In this document: positions 1 through 6,787 of the stretch, one piece after another
How the letters are laid out: each line of letters starts with the position of its first letter
Numbering within the stretch: position 1 is the stretch's first letter
Source of the DNA: CAZTAK01 sp964611585
Lineage (GTDB): Bacteria > Pseudomonadota > Alphaproteobacteria > SHVP01
Assembly (NCBI GenBank): GCA_964611585.1
Contig: CAZTAK010000050.1
Span: forward strand, 1-20,625
Reading direction: 5' to 3'
DNA length: 20,625 bases
Notes under the pieces: model-generated
The model's input: only the letters and a program-made list of their open reading frames with translations
The model's database searches: none
Told to the model about the DNA's origin: nothing
Position numbers and translations under genes: made by a program

Positions 1-58
1 GCATGTGTTAGGCCTGCCGCCAGCGTTCGTTCTGAGCCAGGATCAAACTCTCATGTTG
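1..58 (-). rRNA. rrs: 16S ribosomal RNA, 5' end only (partial)
   Basis: Read on the minus strand, the segment contains the universal bacterial 27F site AGAGTTTGATCCTGGCTCAG (51 down to 32), followed by the conserved AACGCTGGCGGCAGGCCTAA block and ACACATGC. Aligning AGAGTTTGATC with E. coli position 8 puts mature nucleotide 1 at about position 58, beginning CAACATG. The remainder of the gene lies beyond the left edge. GGCAGGCCTAACACATGC is the form usual in Alphaproteobacteria. Confidence 0.97.
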
Positions 59-260
59 AGGGTCGGAAGAAACGAACCGAAGTTCGTATCCGCCTTATCC
101 TTTTGCTGCACAAACGTCTTGCGACCAATATCCCCCGTGAACGGAGGACACCAATCACGTGCGACCGATCGCCGCCGACAAGCGACGGATCCCGGTCACG
201 GGCGTCTGCGACAGTGTGTGTTCGGCACACCGCCGCCTACGCATCTCTTCTTATTCACAA

Positions 261-271
261 TGTCAAAGAGC
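261..271 (-). promoter_or_regulatory. boxA antitermination element of the rRNA leader
   Basis: The minus strand reads GCTCTTTGACA, followed by TTGTGAATAAGAAG. This matches the boxA element that alphaproteobacterial rrn leaders carry about 200 bases before mature 16S rRNA. In the nascent RNA, boxA is bound by NusB-NusE to prevent Rho termination in the rRNA operon. It lies between promoter P2 and the 16S gene, as expected. Confidence 0.8.
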
Positions 272-366
272 GCGAAATTCCGAAACGCAATCCCGAAATC
301 CCGAAAAAAAACCCAAGGACGCACCGGCGAGCCACATCGCTCCGCCGGATTGCCCCGGGAGGCGTG

Positions 367-395
367 CTTATACAGCCCCCCCCGGTACTCGTCAA
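367..395 (-). promoter_or_regulatory. rRNA operon promoter P2 (sigma70-type)
   Basis: On the minus strand, TTGACG (395-390) and TATAAG (372-367) are separated by exactly 17 bases. The sequence after the -10 (CACGCC) is GC-rich, as in the discriminators of stringently controlled rRNA promoters. Transcription would start near 360 and give a leader of about 300 nt containing boxA. The spacer includes a run of eight G on the minus strand (376-383 as C on plus). Confidence 0.75.
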
Positions 396-460
396 AGCAT
401 TTTGTTGTAGGGCCGACCCGCGAAATTTGCCAACCGCGAAGGCCCCACCTCAACCAGACC

Positions 461-489
461 AATATAAGCGCCGGCACGGGTGAAATCAA
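461..489 (-). promoter_or_regulatory. rRNA operon promoter P1 (sigma70-type)
   Basis: On the minus strand, TTGATT (489-484) and TATATT (466-461) are separated by 17 bases, 94 bp upstream of P2. An AT-rich tract (about 525-552, reading TTGAAATTGAACGAATTAAT on minus) lies further upstream and could act as an UP element, although it is about 40 bases from the -35. Tandem promoters are the usual rrn arrangement. The call rests on sequence match only. Confidence 0.6.
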
Positions 490-932
490 CCCGACCGGGG
501 GCCCGGTCCGGCTCCTGGCGGCATCGATTAATTCGTTCAATTTCAAGGTCTTACGCCATCATCCGGCAGTCGTTTGTCGGCTGCGTCAGGTCCCCACAAC
601 AAGGCACTTCGGCGCCATCGCCGGGTTCTCCGCCCGGGCGCCCCGCGGAGAGCCCCCGCCCGGCCGCCGGCGCCGTCCCCGGGAGCCGGTTTGGCCCGCG
701 CCACCGACCTGGCCCGCCGGGTCCGGTTTGGCCCTCGGGTCCGACCTGATCGACGGGCCCGATTTGGCCGGCAAGACCCGCTTGGCCCCCGCGCCAGGGG
801 GCCCAAGCAACAACTGGGGTTGCGCCCACCCGCGTTTACCTTTTGGTTTCAGGTTCCGGGGGATGATGATAGGACGACCGACATGGTTCCCCGCTGCCCG
901 AACATTTTAGCCCCACACCCGGATTCGCGGCT
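490..932. other. Gene-poor stretch between rRNA promoters and patatin gene
   Basis: No gene with family motifs is visible here. Several long open frames exist on both strands, but they are products of high GC content. The recognisable content is the AT-rich patch near 525-552 and the degenerate 18-bp repeat at 679-787. The promoter of the patatin gene must lie in the right part, but I see no clear -35/-10 pair. Confidence 0.6.
679..787 (-). repeat. Degenerate 18-bp tandem repeat, collagen-like on minus strand
   Basis: Six units end in GGCC or a variant on the plus strand: 679-696, 697-714, 715-733, 734-751, 752-769 and 770-787. Five are 18 bp and one (715-733) is 19 bp. On the minus strand each unit encodes two Gly-X-Y-like triplets: GQAGLA, GQIGPV, DQVGPE, GQTGPG, then after a one-base shift GQVGGA and GQTGSR. 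The frame opens at a GTG (829) right after a stop, without a clear ribosome binding site. It is either a decayed collagen-like gene or a non-coding repeat. Confidence 0.65.
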
Positions 933-1856
933 GTGACCCGGCCGCGCATCGGCCTTGCGCTCGGCTCCGGCGCGGGACGCGGCTGGACCCACATCGGCAT
1001 ATTGCGTGGTCTCGAGGGCGCCGGAATCGTGCCCGACATCATCTGCGGCACCTCGGTCGGCGCGCTGGTGGGCGGGGTCTACCTTTCCGGCCACATGGAT
1101 GTCCTCGAACGGTGGGCCCGCAGCCTGACCAAAATGCGGATGATGCGTTACCTCGATTTCCGCCCCTTGGGCGGCGGGATCATTTCCGGCGACAAGCTGC
1201 AAGCGCTGCTCATGCGCAATCTCGGCGGCATAATTATCGAAGATCTTGGGAAACCCTTTGCCGCCGTTGCCACCGACCTCACTACCGGCCACGAAATCTG
1301 GTTTCAGGCCGGCTCCGTGGTCAACGCGATTCGTGCCTCCTACGCCCTTCCCGGCATCTTCAAGCCGATCGAGATCGACGGCCAGTCTCTGGTCGATGGT
1401 GCCCTGGTCAATCCGGTGCCCGTCTCGGTCTGCCGTGCGATGGGCGCGCAGTTGGTAATCGCCGCCAACCTCAATGCCGACGTGATCGGCAAGCACTGGA
1501 AAAGCGGCGAACGCCCGCCACCCGGCCAAATCGAGGATTACATGGAGAAAATTGAAAAAGAGAATAGCAAACTGGACGGAGACGGGTTGTTCACCTCGAT
1601 GCTGCAAAGTGTTCTCGGCACGGACAAGACCGACCACGGCCTGTTCAGCGTCATGCTCGCTTCGCTCAACATTATCCAGGACCGCCTTGCCCGGTCGCGG
1701 CTGGCAGGTGACCCGCCCGACGTGCAGATCGAGCCCCGCATCGGCCATATCGGTCTGCTCGAATTCGACCGCGCCACCGAATGCATCGAAGAAGGCGTGG
1801 CCGCCGTCGAGCGCGCGCTGCCGACCCTGAAGGACGCGCTGGCAGTCCTGAGTTAG
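933..1856 (+). CDS. Patatin-like phospholipase (RssA-type serine hydrolase)
   Basis: This 307-residue protein belongs to the bacterial patatin family, which hydrolyses acyl esters of phospholipids or other lipids with a Ser-Asp dyad. Visible motifs are the glycine-rich oxyanion loop GSGAGRG (11-17), the nucleophile elbow GTSVG with Ser41, and the dyad motif DGA with Asp155, followed by NPVPV. No signal peptide is seen, so it is probably cytoplasmic or membrane-associated. The C-terminal third (about 190-307) is less conserved and has a charged EKIEKE segment. The start is a GTG; MTRPRIGLALG matches how RssA-like proteins begin, but no Shine-Dalgarno sequence precedes it and no in-frame upstream ATG exists. 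The physiological substrate cannot be told from sequence. Confidence 0.93.
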   Translation: MTRPRIGLALGSGAGRGWTHIGILRGLEGAGIVPDIICGTSVGALVGGVYLSGHMDVLERWARSLTKMRMMRYLDFRPLGGGIISGDKLQALLMRNLGGIIIEDLGKPFAAVATDLTTGHEIWFQAGSVVNAIRASYALPGIFKPIEIDGQSLVDGALVNPVPVSVCRAMGAQLVIAANLNADVIGKHWKSGERPPPGQIEDYMEKIEKENSKLDGDGLFTSMLQSVLGTDKTDHGLFSVMLASLNIIQDRLARSRLAGDPPDVQIEPRIGHIGLLEFDRATECIEEGVAAVERALPTLKDALAVLS

Positions 1857-1998
1857 CGCCGCCCTCAAATCACCCGCGAAGCGCCGCATTTTAGCCACGT
1901 TGCCTCGCGCTCTCGCCCTATTCCGGCACTAAACCGGGGCCTGAAGGTAATGACCTTCGGGGCCGATAGGAACGGGCAATCGGGGCAAGGAGCAATCG

Positions 1999-2940
1999 AT
2001 GACAGGAATACGCAATTCATGGGCGTTGCGCGCGGCATTGGTCGTGGCGCTGGCGGCGTTGGCGGCAGCATGTTCGACGTTGACGGCGGCACCCGAGCTC
2101 GCCCGCCTGCGCGCCGCCGAACCGGCGGGCAACGAGTTTTCACGCGCGCTCAGCCAGGAGTATTTGCACCTCGCCAACTTCGAGGCCGACGAAATGATGG
2201 ACTGGCGCGACGCCCAACGCTACACCCGCAAAGGCTTGGCGGCCGCGGCCGGCACCGTTGTCGATCCGACCGATCCTGGCACGTGGCGCATCCCCGTCGA
2301 ACACAGGCAGGACCTTGCCGACGCACGCGAACAGCTCACCCGTCGATTCGAAGCCGGGGTCCGCGACCTACAGCCGGCGACTGCCGCTGCAGCACAGGCG
2401 AACTTCGACTGCTGGGTCGAACAGCAGGAGGAAAACTGGCAGGCCGACCACATCGCCGCCTGCAGATCCGCGTTCGAAACCGCGCTTGGCCTGCTCGACC
2501 AGGCGATAGCAAAGCACCGCGCCAAGCTCGCCGCGCGCAACATCGCCGCACCGGAACCGGTGCAATTCTATTTTACCTTCAACAGCTTCCTCCTCGACGG
2601 CGCAGCCCTCGCGGCGCTGCGCGACGCCGCGGACGGGCTTGATATGCAGGCCTATTCACTGGTGGTTACCGGCCATGCGGACCGTGCCGGAACCGAGACA
2701 TATAACTGGACTCTATCGCTCGACCGGGCCCACGCCGCGCTCGGCGCGCTGCTCGCGCGCGGTATTCCGCGCACCAAAGTCCTGGTCAAAGCCGCGGGCG
2801 AAATTGAACCCGCCGTCGATACCGAAGATGGCGTCCGCGAACCGAAGAACCGGCGGGTCGAGATCAAATTCGTGACCACGGCCCCGCGACGCGCTGCCGC
2901 GACGACCGAGGACCAGGTTCCGTTCCAGGTCGCGAATTAG
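1999..2940 (+). CDS. OmpA-family outer-membrane lipoprotein
   Basis: The 313-residue protein has a lipoprotein signal peptide: a hydrophobic stretch (9-24) ending LAAAC, with Cys25 as the probable lipidated residue. Residues about 188-292 form an OmpA C-terminal peptidoglycan-binding domain: FYFTFNSFLLD, VTGHADRAG with Asp228, LDRAHAA with Arg243 (the same 15-residue spacing as the peptidoglycan-contacting Asp and Arg of E. coli OmpA) and NRRVEI (284-289). The middle (30-185) is mainly helical and alanine-rich, with two cysteines (138, 155). It probably anchors the outer membrane to the cell wall. AAGGAG about seven bases before the ATG supports the start. It is likely monocistronic, convergent with the next gene at only 17 bp. 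Confidence 0.93.
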   Translation: MTGIRNSWALRAALVVALAALAAACSTLTAAPELARLRAAEPAGNEFSRALSQEYLHLANFEADEMMDWRDAQRYTRKGLAAAAGTVVDPTDPGTWRIPVEHRQDLADAREQLTRRFEAGVRDLQPATAAAAQANFDCWVEQQEENWQADHIAACRSAFETALGLLDQAIAKHRAKLAARNIAAPEPVQFYFTFNSFLLDGAALAALRDAADGLDMQAYSLVVTGHADRAGTETYNWTLSLDRAHAALGALLARGIPRTKVLVKAAGEIEPAVDTEDGVREPKNRRVEIKFVTTAPRRAAATTEDQVPFQVAN

Positions 2941-2957
2941 CCCGGCCCGGGCCGCGG

Positions 2958-4412
2958 TCAGCTGAGGCCGAGCACGCCCGGGTTCATCAGGCCACGGGGA
3001 TCGAGCGTTCGCTTTAGGGCGGCCAGCGTTTCCCGTGCGACCGGGTCGAGACCGCCCTGATAGTCGTAAAATTTGCCAATCTGGAAATGAGCCGCCCCGA
3101 GGTCGCGGAACAGATCGCGCAAACCTTCGCGGATATCGGCAACCGCCGCCCGCGCCGCCGGGTTGGGTGCATGGACTTGCTCGGGCACGGGCGCCCCGCC
3201 CAGACCCTCGCGATGAAGTGCCTCCGGGGCATCGTGCCAGGCGAGAACCGGCTCGACAAAGAATCCGTCGGCAACCGGCAGCACCGAAATCGTTGCCACA
3301 ATGTCGTGCGCAGCTATCGTTTCCGCCACCGAGTCGAGATACGCCGTCACCGCGTGGTAGGTGGCCTCGGCCCGCGAATAGGGCACGATCCCGTGGGTCC
3401 AGACCTGCAAACGGCCTTCGGCGTCGAGCAGGCTTTGCATGAACCCGAACGGATCGCCGCGAATTGCCGCCGGAATCGCGGGATCGATCTCCTGCCCCCC
3501 TTGCCCGGCAACCGCGCGCACCACGACAAGCCGCTTCTCGGCGTCCTCTGTGTCGTAACCCTCGGTGACGACATGCAACGAGGGCGGCGGCGGCCGAGTG
3601 AACCCGGGCGCCCGATAGGCCCCGAGACCGAGAATCTCGGTCGCGGCACCGTCGCGCAGGATTTCCGATTCGGCGGCGATCATCGGTTCGTATGCCGGAA
3701 ACTCGAACGAGGCGAAGGCGATTCCGGCGGGTGCGCGTTCCAACCGGAACGTTGCTGACGCCTTCACGCCAAAAGCACCGCCATCGCCCACGAACAGACC
3801 CGACAGATCGGGTCCGTTATAGCGCCCGAACGGCGTTCCGATTTCGATTGCCCCAGTCCCGGTCCGCAGGATGCCACCGTCCGCCAAAACGACATCGAGC
3901 GAAAGCAAACTGTCCGCCACGCTGCCGCGCCGGACCGATCCGAAAAACATGCTGTTTTGCGACAGGCTTCCGCCGACGGTCGAAACGCGCCCCGACGCGG
4001 GACCGAAGCTCGGTATCCGCAACCCTTTCGGCGCCAGCGCCTCGTGTAGCGCAGCCCAGGTGCACCCGGCCTTGGCGGTGACAAATAGGTCGTGTTCGTT
4101 GATCTCGGTGATGGCGTCGAGTCGGCCGGTGTCGAAAAGGATCGTGGATTCGGTCTGCGGGACGTAGCCGCCGGTATAGGAAAGCCCGCCGCCGCGGGCG
4201 ATGACCGCATAATCCGCCGCCGTTGCGGTGGCGAGAGCCTGTGCGAGCTCCGCGATTGTGCCCGGCGCTACCACCAGCGCCGCCGCGGCGCCGGAATGAA
4301 AGAGATCGCGCGAATAGTAGGCGCGCTTGTCCGGATCGGCGGTCACAGAGGCCGACCCCACAATTTCTTGCAGCTTGCCGATTATCGAATCGGCCGAATC
4401 CGGATCGCCCAT
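2958..4412 (-). CDS. FAD-binding oxidoreductase (GlcD / PCMH family)
   Basis: This 484-residue flavoprotein has an N-terminal PCMH-type FAD domain, with the pyrophosphate loop RGGGLSYTGG at 73-82 and GPASGRVSTVGGSLSQNS further on, and ends with the typical TLDPRGLMNPGVLGL tail. Family members oxidise 2-hydroxy acids, aldoses or aromatic alcohols; the substrate here is unknown. I chose the ATG at 4412 because a GGGAG sequence lies about eight bases upstream and family homology begins soon after. An in-frame ATG at 4475 would add 21 low-complexity residues partly encoded by a 14-bp tandem repeat and has no ribosome binding site. It is divergent from the MDR gene, with 121 bp between starts. Confidence 0.9.
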   Translation of the reverse strand: MGDPDSADSIIGKLQEIVGSASVTADPDKRAYYSRDLFHSGAAAALVVAPGTIAELAQALATATAADYAVIARGGGLSYTGGYVPQTESTILFDTGRLDAITEINEHDLFVTAKAGCTWAALHEALAPKGLRIPSFGPASGRVSTVGGSLSQNSMFFGSVRRGSVADSLLSLDVVLADGGILRTGTGAIEIGTPFGRYNGPDLSGLFVGDGGAFGVKASATFRLERAPAGIAFASFEFPAYEPMIAAESEILRDGAATEILGLGAYRAPGFTRPPPPSLHVVTEGYDTEDAEKRLVVVRAVAGQGGQEIDPAIPAAIRGDPFGFMQSLLDAEGRLQVWTHGIVPYSRAEATYHAVTAYLDSVAETIAAHDIVATISVLPVADGFFVEPVLAWHDAPEALHREGLGGAPVPEQVHAPNPAARAAVADIREGLRDLFRDLGAAHFQIGKFYDYQGGLDPVARETLAALKRTLDPRGLMNPGVLGLS

Positions 4413-4417
4413 CCGTG

Positions 4418-4445
4418 TCGCTCCCGTCTCCTCGCTCCCGTCTCC
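4418..4445 (-). repeat. 14-bp tandem duplication carrying the ribosome binding site
   Basis: TCGCTCCCGTCTCC occurs twice in exact tandem on the plus strand (4418-4431 and 4432-4445), followed by a third partial TCGCCC. On the minus strand each copy reads GGAGACGGGAGCGA and so presents GGGAG, duplicating the Shine-Dalgarno sequence upstream of the FAD oxidoreductase ATG at 4412. Only the proximal copy is at a usable distance. Confidence 0.8.
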
Positions 4446-4533
4446 TCGCCCGGTCCCGTTGGACCGCCAAGCCATGATACGCTAGCACGGGAGACAGCTT
4501 CAGGGAGGTGTGCAAAAGGCACGAAACGAAATC

Positions 4534-5526
4534 ATGAAGGTCATCCGCTACGAAACCTATGGCGAACCGGCTGAAGTCGTGAAAGTCGTCGATGAGGACA
4601 CCGGCACGCCGGGACCGGGCGAAATCGTCATCGACATCGAGGCCGCGCCGGTTCATATCGCCGACCTAAAGAATCTCGCCGGTGAGCGGAATTTTCGCCT
4701 GCTCCTGCCGGCGGTGCCGGGATACGAGGGGATCGGGCTGGTCTCCGCGGCGGGGCCGGGCGTTACCGATTACGGCGAAGGGTCGCGCGTCTTTCTGCCG
4801 GTCGGCTGCGGCGCCTGGCGCCAGCAGATCCGGGTCAAGGCGGAGAATTGCTTTCCGGCGCCTGAGGGCGATGCGGTCCAGCTTTCGCTTCTCCCCATCA
4901 ATGCCCCCACCGCCGAAATGCTGCTGCGCGACTATGGTGATCTGAAGAAGGGCGACTGGATCATCCAGAACGCCGCCAACTCGAACTGTGGCGTCTACCT
5001 CATCAAGCTCGCGGCCATGCGCGGCGTGCGAACGGTGAATGTCGTGCGGCGCGAAGCCGTGATGCCGCAGCTGAAGGAAATGGGTGCCGACGTGATTCTG
5101 CTCGACGGTCCCGACCTCGCAGACCGGGTTCGCGAAGCCACCGGCGGAGCGGATATCGGGCTCGGCCTCGATGCCGTCAACGGCGACGCCACGACGCGGA
5201 TCGGCGAATGCCTTGCCGACGGCGGCACCATTCTCGCCTATGGCCTGCTGAGCGGCGAGCCCTGCCATGTTCCCTCGGACATGCTGTTCCTGCGTGATAT
5301 TCGCCTCGAAGGTTATTTTATGTCGCGGCAACTAAAGAAACTGCCACGCGCCGAACAACTCGAAATCTACGCGCACCTTGCCGGGCTTGTGGCGAACGGA
5401 ACCTTGGCCGCACAAATCGCCGCCACCTATTCCCTCGATTCCGTGATCGACGCTGTACGCCACGCCGGGCGAACCGGCGGCGACCGCGAGGGCAAGATCA
5501 TCATGGTGCCGAACCGGCAGGAATGA
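4534..5526 (+). CDS. Zinc-independent MDR oxidoreductase, MECR-like enoyl reductase
   Basis: This 330-residue medium-chain dehydrogenase/reductase has an N-terminal GroES-like domain (to about 120) and a Rossmann domain. The nucleotide-binding segment IIQNAANSNCGVYLIKLAAMRG and the following TVNVVRR resemble mitochondrial-type trans-2-enoyl-CoA/ACP reductases (MECR/Etr1), which reduce enoyl thioesters with NADPH. No structural zinc-binding cysteine cluster is present. I chose the ATG at 4534 (MKVIRYETYG), the usual family start. An in-frame GTG at 4510 would add eight residues but sits only one base after GGGAGG, too close to be used easily. It is followed after nine bases by a small membrane-protein gene, so the two form an operon. 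A general quinone oxidoreductase role is the main alternative. Confidence 0.88.
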   Translation: MKVIRYETYGEPAEVVKVVDEDTGTPGPGEIVIDIEAAPVHIADLKNLAGERNFRLLLPAVPGYEGIGLVSAAGPGVTDYGEGSRVFLPVGCGAWRQQIRVKAENCFPAPEGDAVQLSLLPINAPTAEMLLRDYGDLKKGDWIIQNAANSNCGVYLIKLAAMRGVRTVNVVRREAVMPQLKEMGADVILLDGPDLADRVREATGGADIGLGLDAVNGDATTRIGECLADGGTILAYGLLSGEPCHVPSDMLFLRDIRLEGYFMSRQLKKLPRAEQLEIYAHLAGLVANGTLAAQIAATYSLDSVIDAVRHAGRTGGDREGKIIMVPNRQE

Positions 5527-5535
5527 GAACGGCCG

Positions 5536-5865
5536 GTGACCGATCCCGAACCTGACGGCGGCAAGGCAGGCACACCATCCGCCGCAGGCGACGATGCGGC
5601 AGCCGTCGCCCCGCCGCGCCCGCGCGGAAAGATTCGCAAAACGCTGGGGTATGCCTTTCTGATTTTGTGTGCCGTGGGCTGGATTGCGTTCGCGGCGGTC
5701 CCGTTTCTCGGATTTTCCGCCGGCACCACCGCGGCGGCGCTCGGCATCTTGCTGGTGGTGGCCGAGGGCGCGTTCGTGATCGGAATTGCACTGCTCGGCA
5801 GGGAAATTCTGCGGAAGATCCGGGCCCTGTTGAAGTCGTTGATTGCGAGTGCCCGCGAATCCTAA
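5536..5865 (+). CDS. Small two-helix membrane protein (transporter-suffix-like)
   Basis: The 109-residue protein has a polar, proline/alanine-rich N-terminus (1-30), a basic patch (RGKIRKT, 30-36), two transmembrane helices (about 38-60 and 66-88) and a basic tail (EILRKIRALLK). This architecture resembles the small 'transporter suffix domain' proteins, sometimes found appended to or beside transporters, whose function is unknown. The GTG start lies nine bases after the stop of the MDR gene, which suggests translational coupling. No strong separate Shine-Dalgarno sequence is seen. The assignment to that family is from memory of its pattern and is moderate. Confidence 0.75.
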   Translation: MTDPEPDGGKAGTPSAAGDDAAAVAPPRPRGKIRKTLGYAFLILCAVGWIAFAAVPFLGFSAGTTAAALGILLVVAEGAFVIGIALLGREILRKIRALLKSLIASARES

Positions 5866-5982
5866 ACCGGGATATGCCAGATTTGCCGCAGACGAACGGC
5901 GCGCACGTAACCGGTTGGCGCAACGGCAAACGGACGTTTAATCTTTGACCTATTGAAGCGACGCATTGGAAGAGGGGCAATC

Positions 5983-6423
5983 ATGAGCGGACCCGCCGAA
6001 ACCAAGACTCAGCAGGAAATCGCGGCCATCATCAAAAGTATATTTGCCGCCTTCGACGAGCACGACCCGGGCGGCATCGAAACCCACATGCACCCCGATT
6101 CGACGGTGTGGGACGTATTTACGGCGCAGCTGATCCGCGGCAGTGAAGAACGTAAGAAATTCCACAAGGCGGACCAGAGCCAGATGCAGGCCCGCGGCAC
6201 CCTCAGCTACGAAATCAGCGAGCCGGTGGTGGACGTGTGGGGAACGGACACCGCAATCGCAAAGTATTATCTTTCCTTCGAATACCAGCCGCCGAATGCG
6301 ACCTCGGGCACAGTGCGGATTACCGACGTGATGCGGATGATCGACGGCCGCTGGCAGGTGGTGCATCACCACGAAGGTATGGTGCCAGAAGGGGTTCCGC
6401 CGATCGACGAACCGGCACCCTAA
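5983..6423 (+). CDS. NTF2-like / SnoaL-like domain protein
   Basis: The 146-residue protein has the cone-like NTF2 fold signature: an N-terminal helix (IAAIIKSIFAAFDEHDPGGIETHMHPDSTVWDVF), a central region with VVDVWGTDTAIAKYYLSFEY, and the closing strands VRITDVMRMIDGRWQVVHHHEG. This is the pattern of SnoaL_3/DUF4440 proteins, which are ketosteroid-isomerase-like small enzymes or ligand binders, often with no assigned substrate. The ATG at 5983 has GAGGGG about eight bases upstream; a TTG at 5953 in the same frame is less likely. No signal peptide is visible, so it should be cytoplasmic. It stands alone, 117 bp after the previous gene, and is convergent with the small exported-protein gene. 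Confidence 0.85.
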   Translation: MSGPAETKTQQEIAAIIKSIFAAFDEHDPGGIETHMHPDSTVWDVFTAQLIRGSEERKKFHKADQSQMQARGTLSYEISEPVVDVWGTDTAIAKYYLSFEYQPPNATSGTVRITDVMRMIDGRWQVVHHHEGMVPEGVPPIDEPAP

Positions 6424-6492
6424 GACGCTACGAAATACAGGGCGTGCGGTCGGCGGGCCGCGGTAAATTCGATCCTGCGGCACGCGCCGCTA

Positions 6493-6705
6493 TCAAAGGT
6501 CGGCCGGATCGGGCGGCCGGACGCGGCGCTTGCGTTCAGTTTCGATTTCGTGGCGCTTGGCGGCGACGCAGTCATTGAACGCCTGCGAGGCTTCCGCATA
6601 TCCCAGATCGGTGCAATAGCCTGCGTAGTACGCAGCGTCACCGCCCGTCGCGCGTCCCGCAACGATACCGCTCAAGGAAAACAGCAGCGCAAATCGGGCA
6701 AACAC
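6493..6705 (-). CDS. Small exported protein with conserved cysteine pair
   Basis: This 70-residue protein starts with a hydrophobic signal-like segment (MFARFALLFSLSGIVAG) and continues with CTDLGYAEASQAFNDCV (Cys31, Cys46). The spacing C-x(3-4)-Gly-aromatic-x(5)-Ala-Phe-x(2)-Cys recurs in short secreted or lipoprotein-like proteins of Alphaproteobacteria, where the two cysteines probably form a disulphide in the periplasm. A charged tail (KRHEIETERKRRVRPPD) follows. No lipobox cysteine is present. The start is GTG with GAGG about eight bases upstream. It lies between the NTF2-like gene (convergent) and the membrane-transport gene (same strand, 82 bp upstream of it). Function unknown. Confidence 0.72.
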   Translation of the reverse strand: MFARFALLFSLSGIVAGRATGGDAAYYAGYCTDLGYAEASQAFNDCVAAKRHEIETERKRRVRPPDPADL

Positions 6706-6787
6706 GGTTCCGCCTCAGTGATGATGCCGGCTTGATATTGGCACGTCCCCAAGCTGCCTTGAATCAAGGTATCGTGAAATCGCGGCG

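Noticed and set aside
5..910. A 301-codon plus-strand frame crossing the 16S gene and its leader
   Set aside because: It runs through rRNA sequence and promoter elements on the opposite strand and has no protein-like motifs.
849..1898. A 349-codon open frame on the minus strand opposite the patatin gene
   Set aside because: It is antisense to a gene with complete catalytic motifs and shows no family signature; long antisense frames are common at this GC content.
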